From an uncultured Bacteroidota bacterium (GTDB taxonomy: Bacteria; Bacteroidota; Bacteroidia; Chitinophagales; Chitinophagaceae), in the NCBI GenBank assembly GCA_903825065.1, contig CAIJZG010000126.1, positions 1 through 5,814 of the forward strand: DNA of 5,814 nucleotides. Reading direction: 5' to 3'. The position numbers and the translations under genes are program-made. Positions 5,812-5,814 of this stretch are shown here, one piece after another. The notes under the pieces were generated by a model, which was not told where the DNA came from, made no database searches, and worked only from the letters and a program-made list of their open reading frames with translations. Each line of letters begins with the position of its first letter. Position 1 is the first letter of the stretch.

Positions 5812-5814
5812 ACC

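Overview
The window looks like an ordinary chromosomal segment of a Bacteroidota bacterium, most likely of the Sphingobacteriaceae (Pedobacter-like). This is inferred from protein character (a Bacteroidota-type acidic DUF2795 protein, the style of the RecN and Nif3-family proteins), the AT-rich sequence, and the absence of a recognisable Shine-Dalgarno sequence before any of the five genes whose upstream region is visible. No ribosomal or other phylogenetic marker RNA is present, so the genus is not fixed.

Layout. Bases 2-139 (+) are the last 45 codons of a PP2C/SpoIIE-type serine phosphatase cut by the left edge. A 97-bp gap with a 17-bp perfect inverted repeat follows. Next come a Nif3-family dinuclear-metal protein (237-1097) and, 48 bp on, a coiled-coil protein with a C4 zinc ribbon (1146-1901). 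This pair is probably one transcript, closed by an intrinsic terminator at 1927-1956. A secreted TPR-like protein (1969-3456) starts only 12 bp after that terminator. After a 102-bp gap come recN (3559-5214), the SMC-like DNA repair ATPase, and 35 bp later a SemiSWEET-type sugar transporter (5250-5510). A long symmetrical hairpin (5517-5558) serves as terminator for this pair and, from the other side, for a convergent gene encoding a small, very acidic DUF2795 protein (5590-5811, -).

The genes do not form one pathway. The only functional grouping I would defend is the Nif3-family and zinc-ribbon pair, a neighbourhood also seen in other bacterial phyla, and both members are of uncertain biochemical role. 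I found no mobile element, CRISPR array, tRNA or rRNA, and no defence or biosynthetic system. I do not see an undescribed multi-gene system here. The observations most worth a second look are a Nif3 protein that appears to have lost the PII-like domain usual in its Bacteroidota relatives, the overlapping dyads upstream of it, the TTC39/IML2-like motif in the secreted TPR protein, and the small dyad and unexplained antisense reading frame just before recN.
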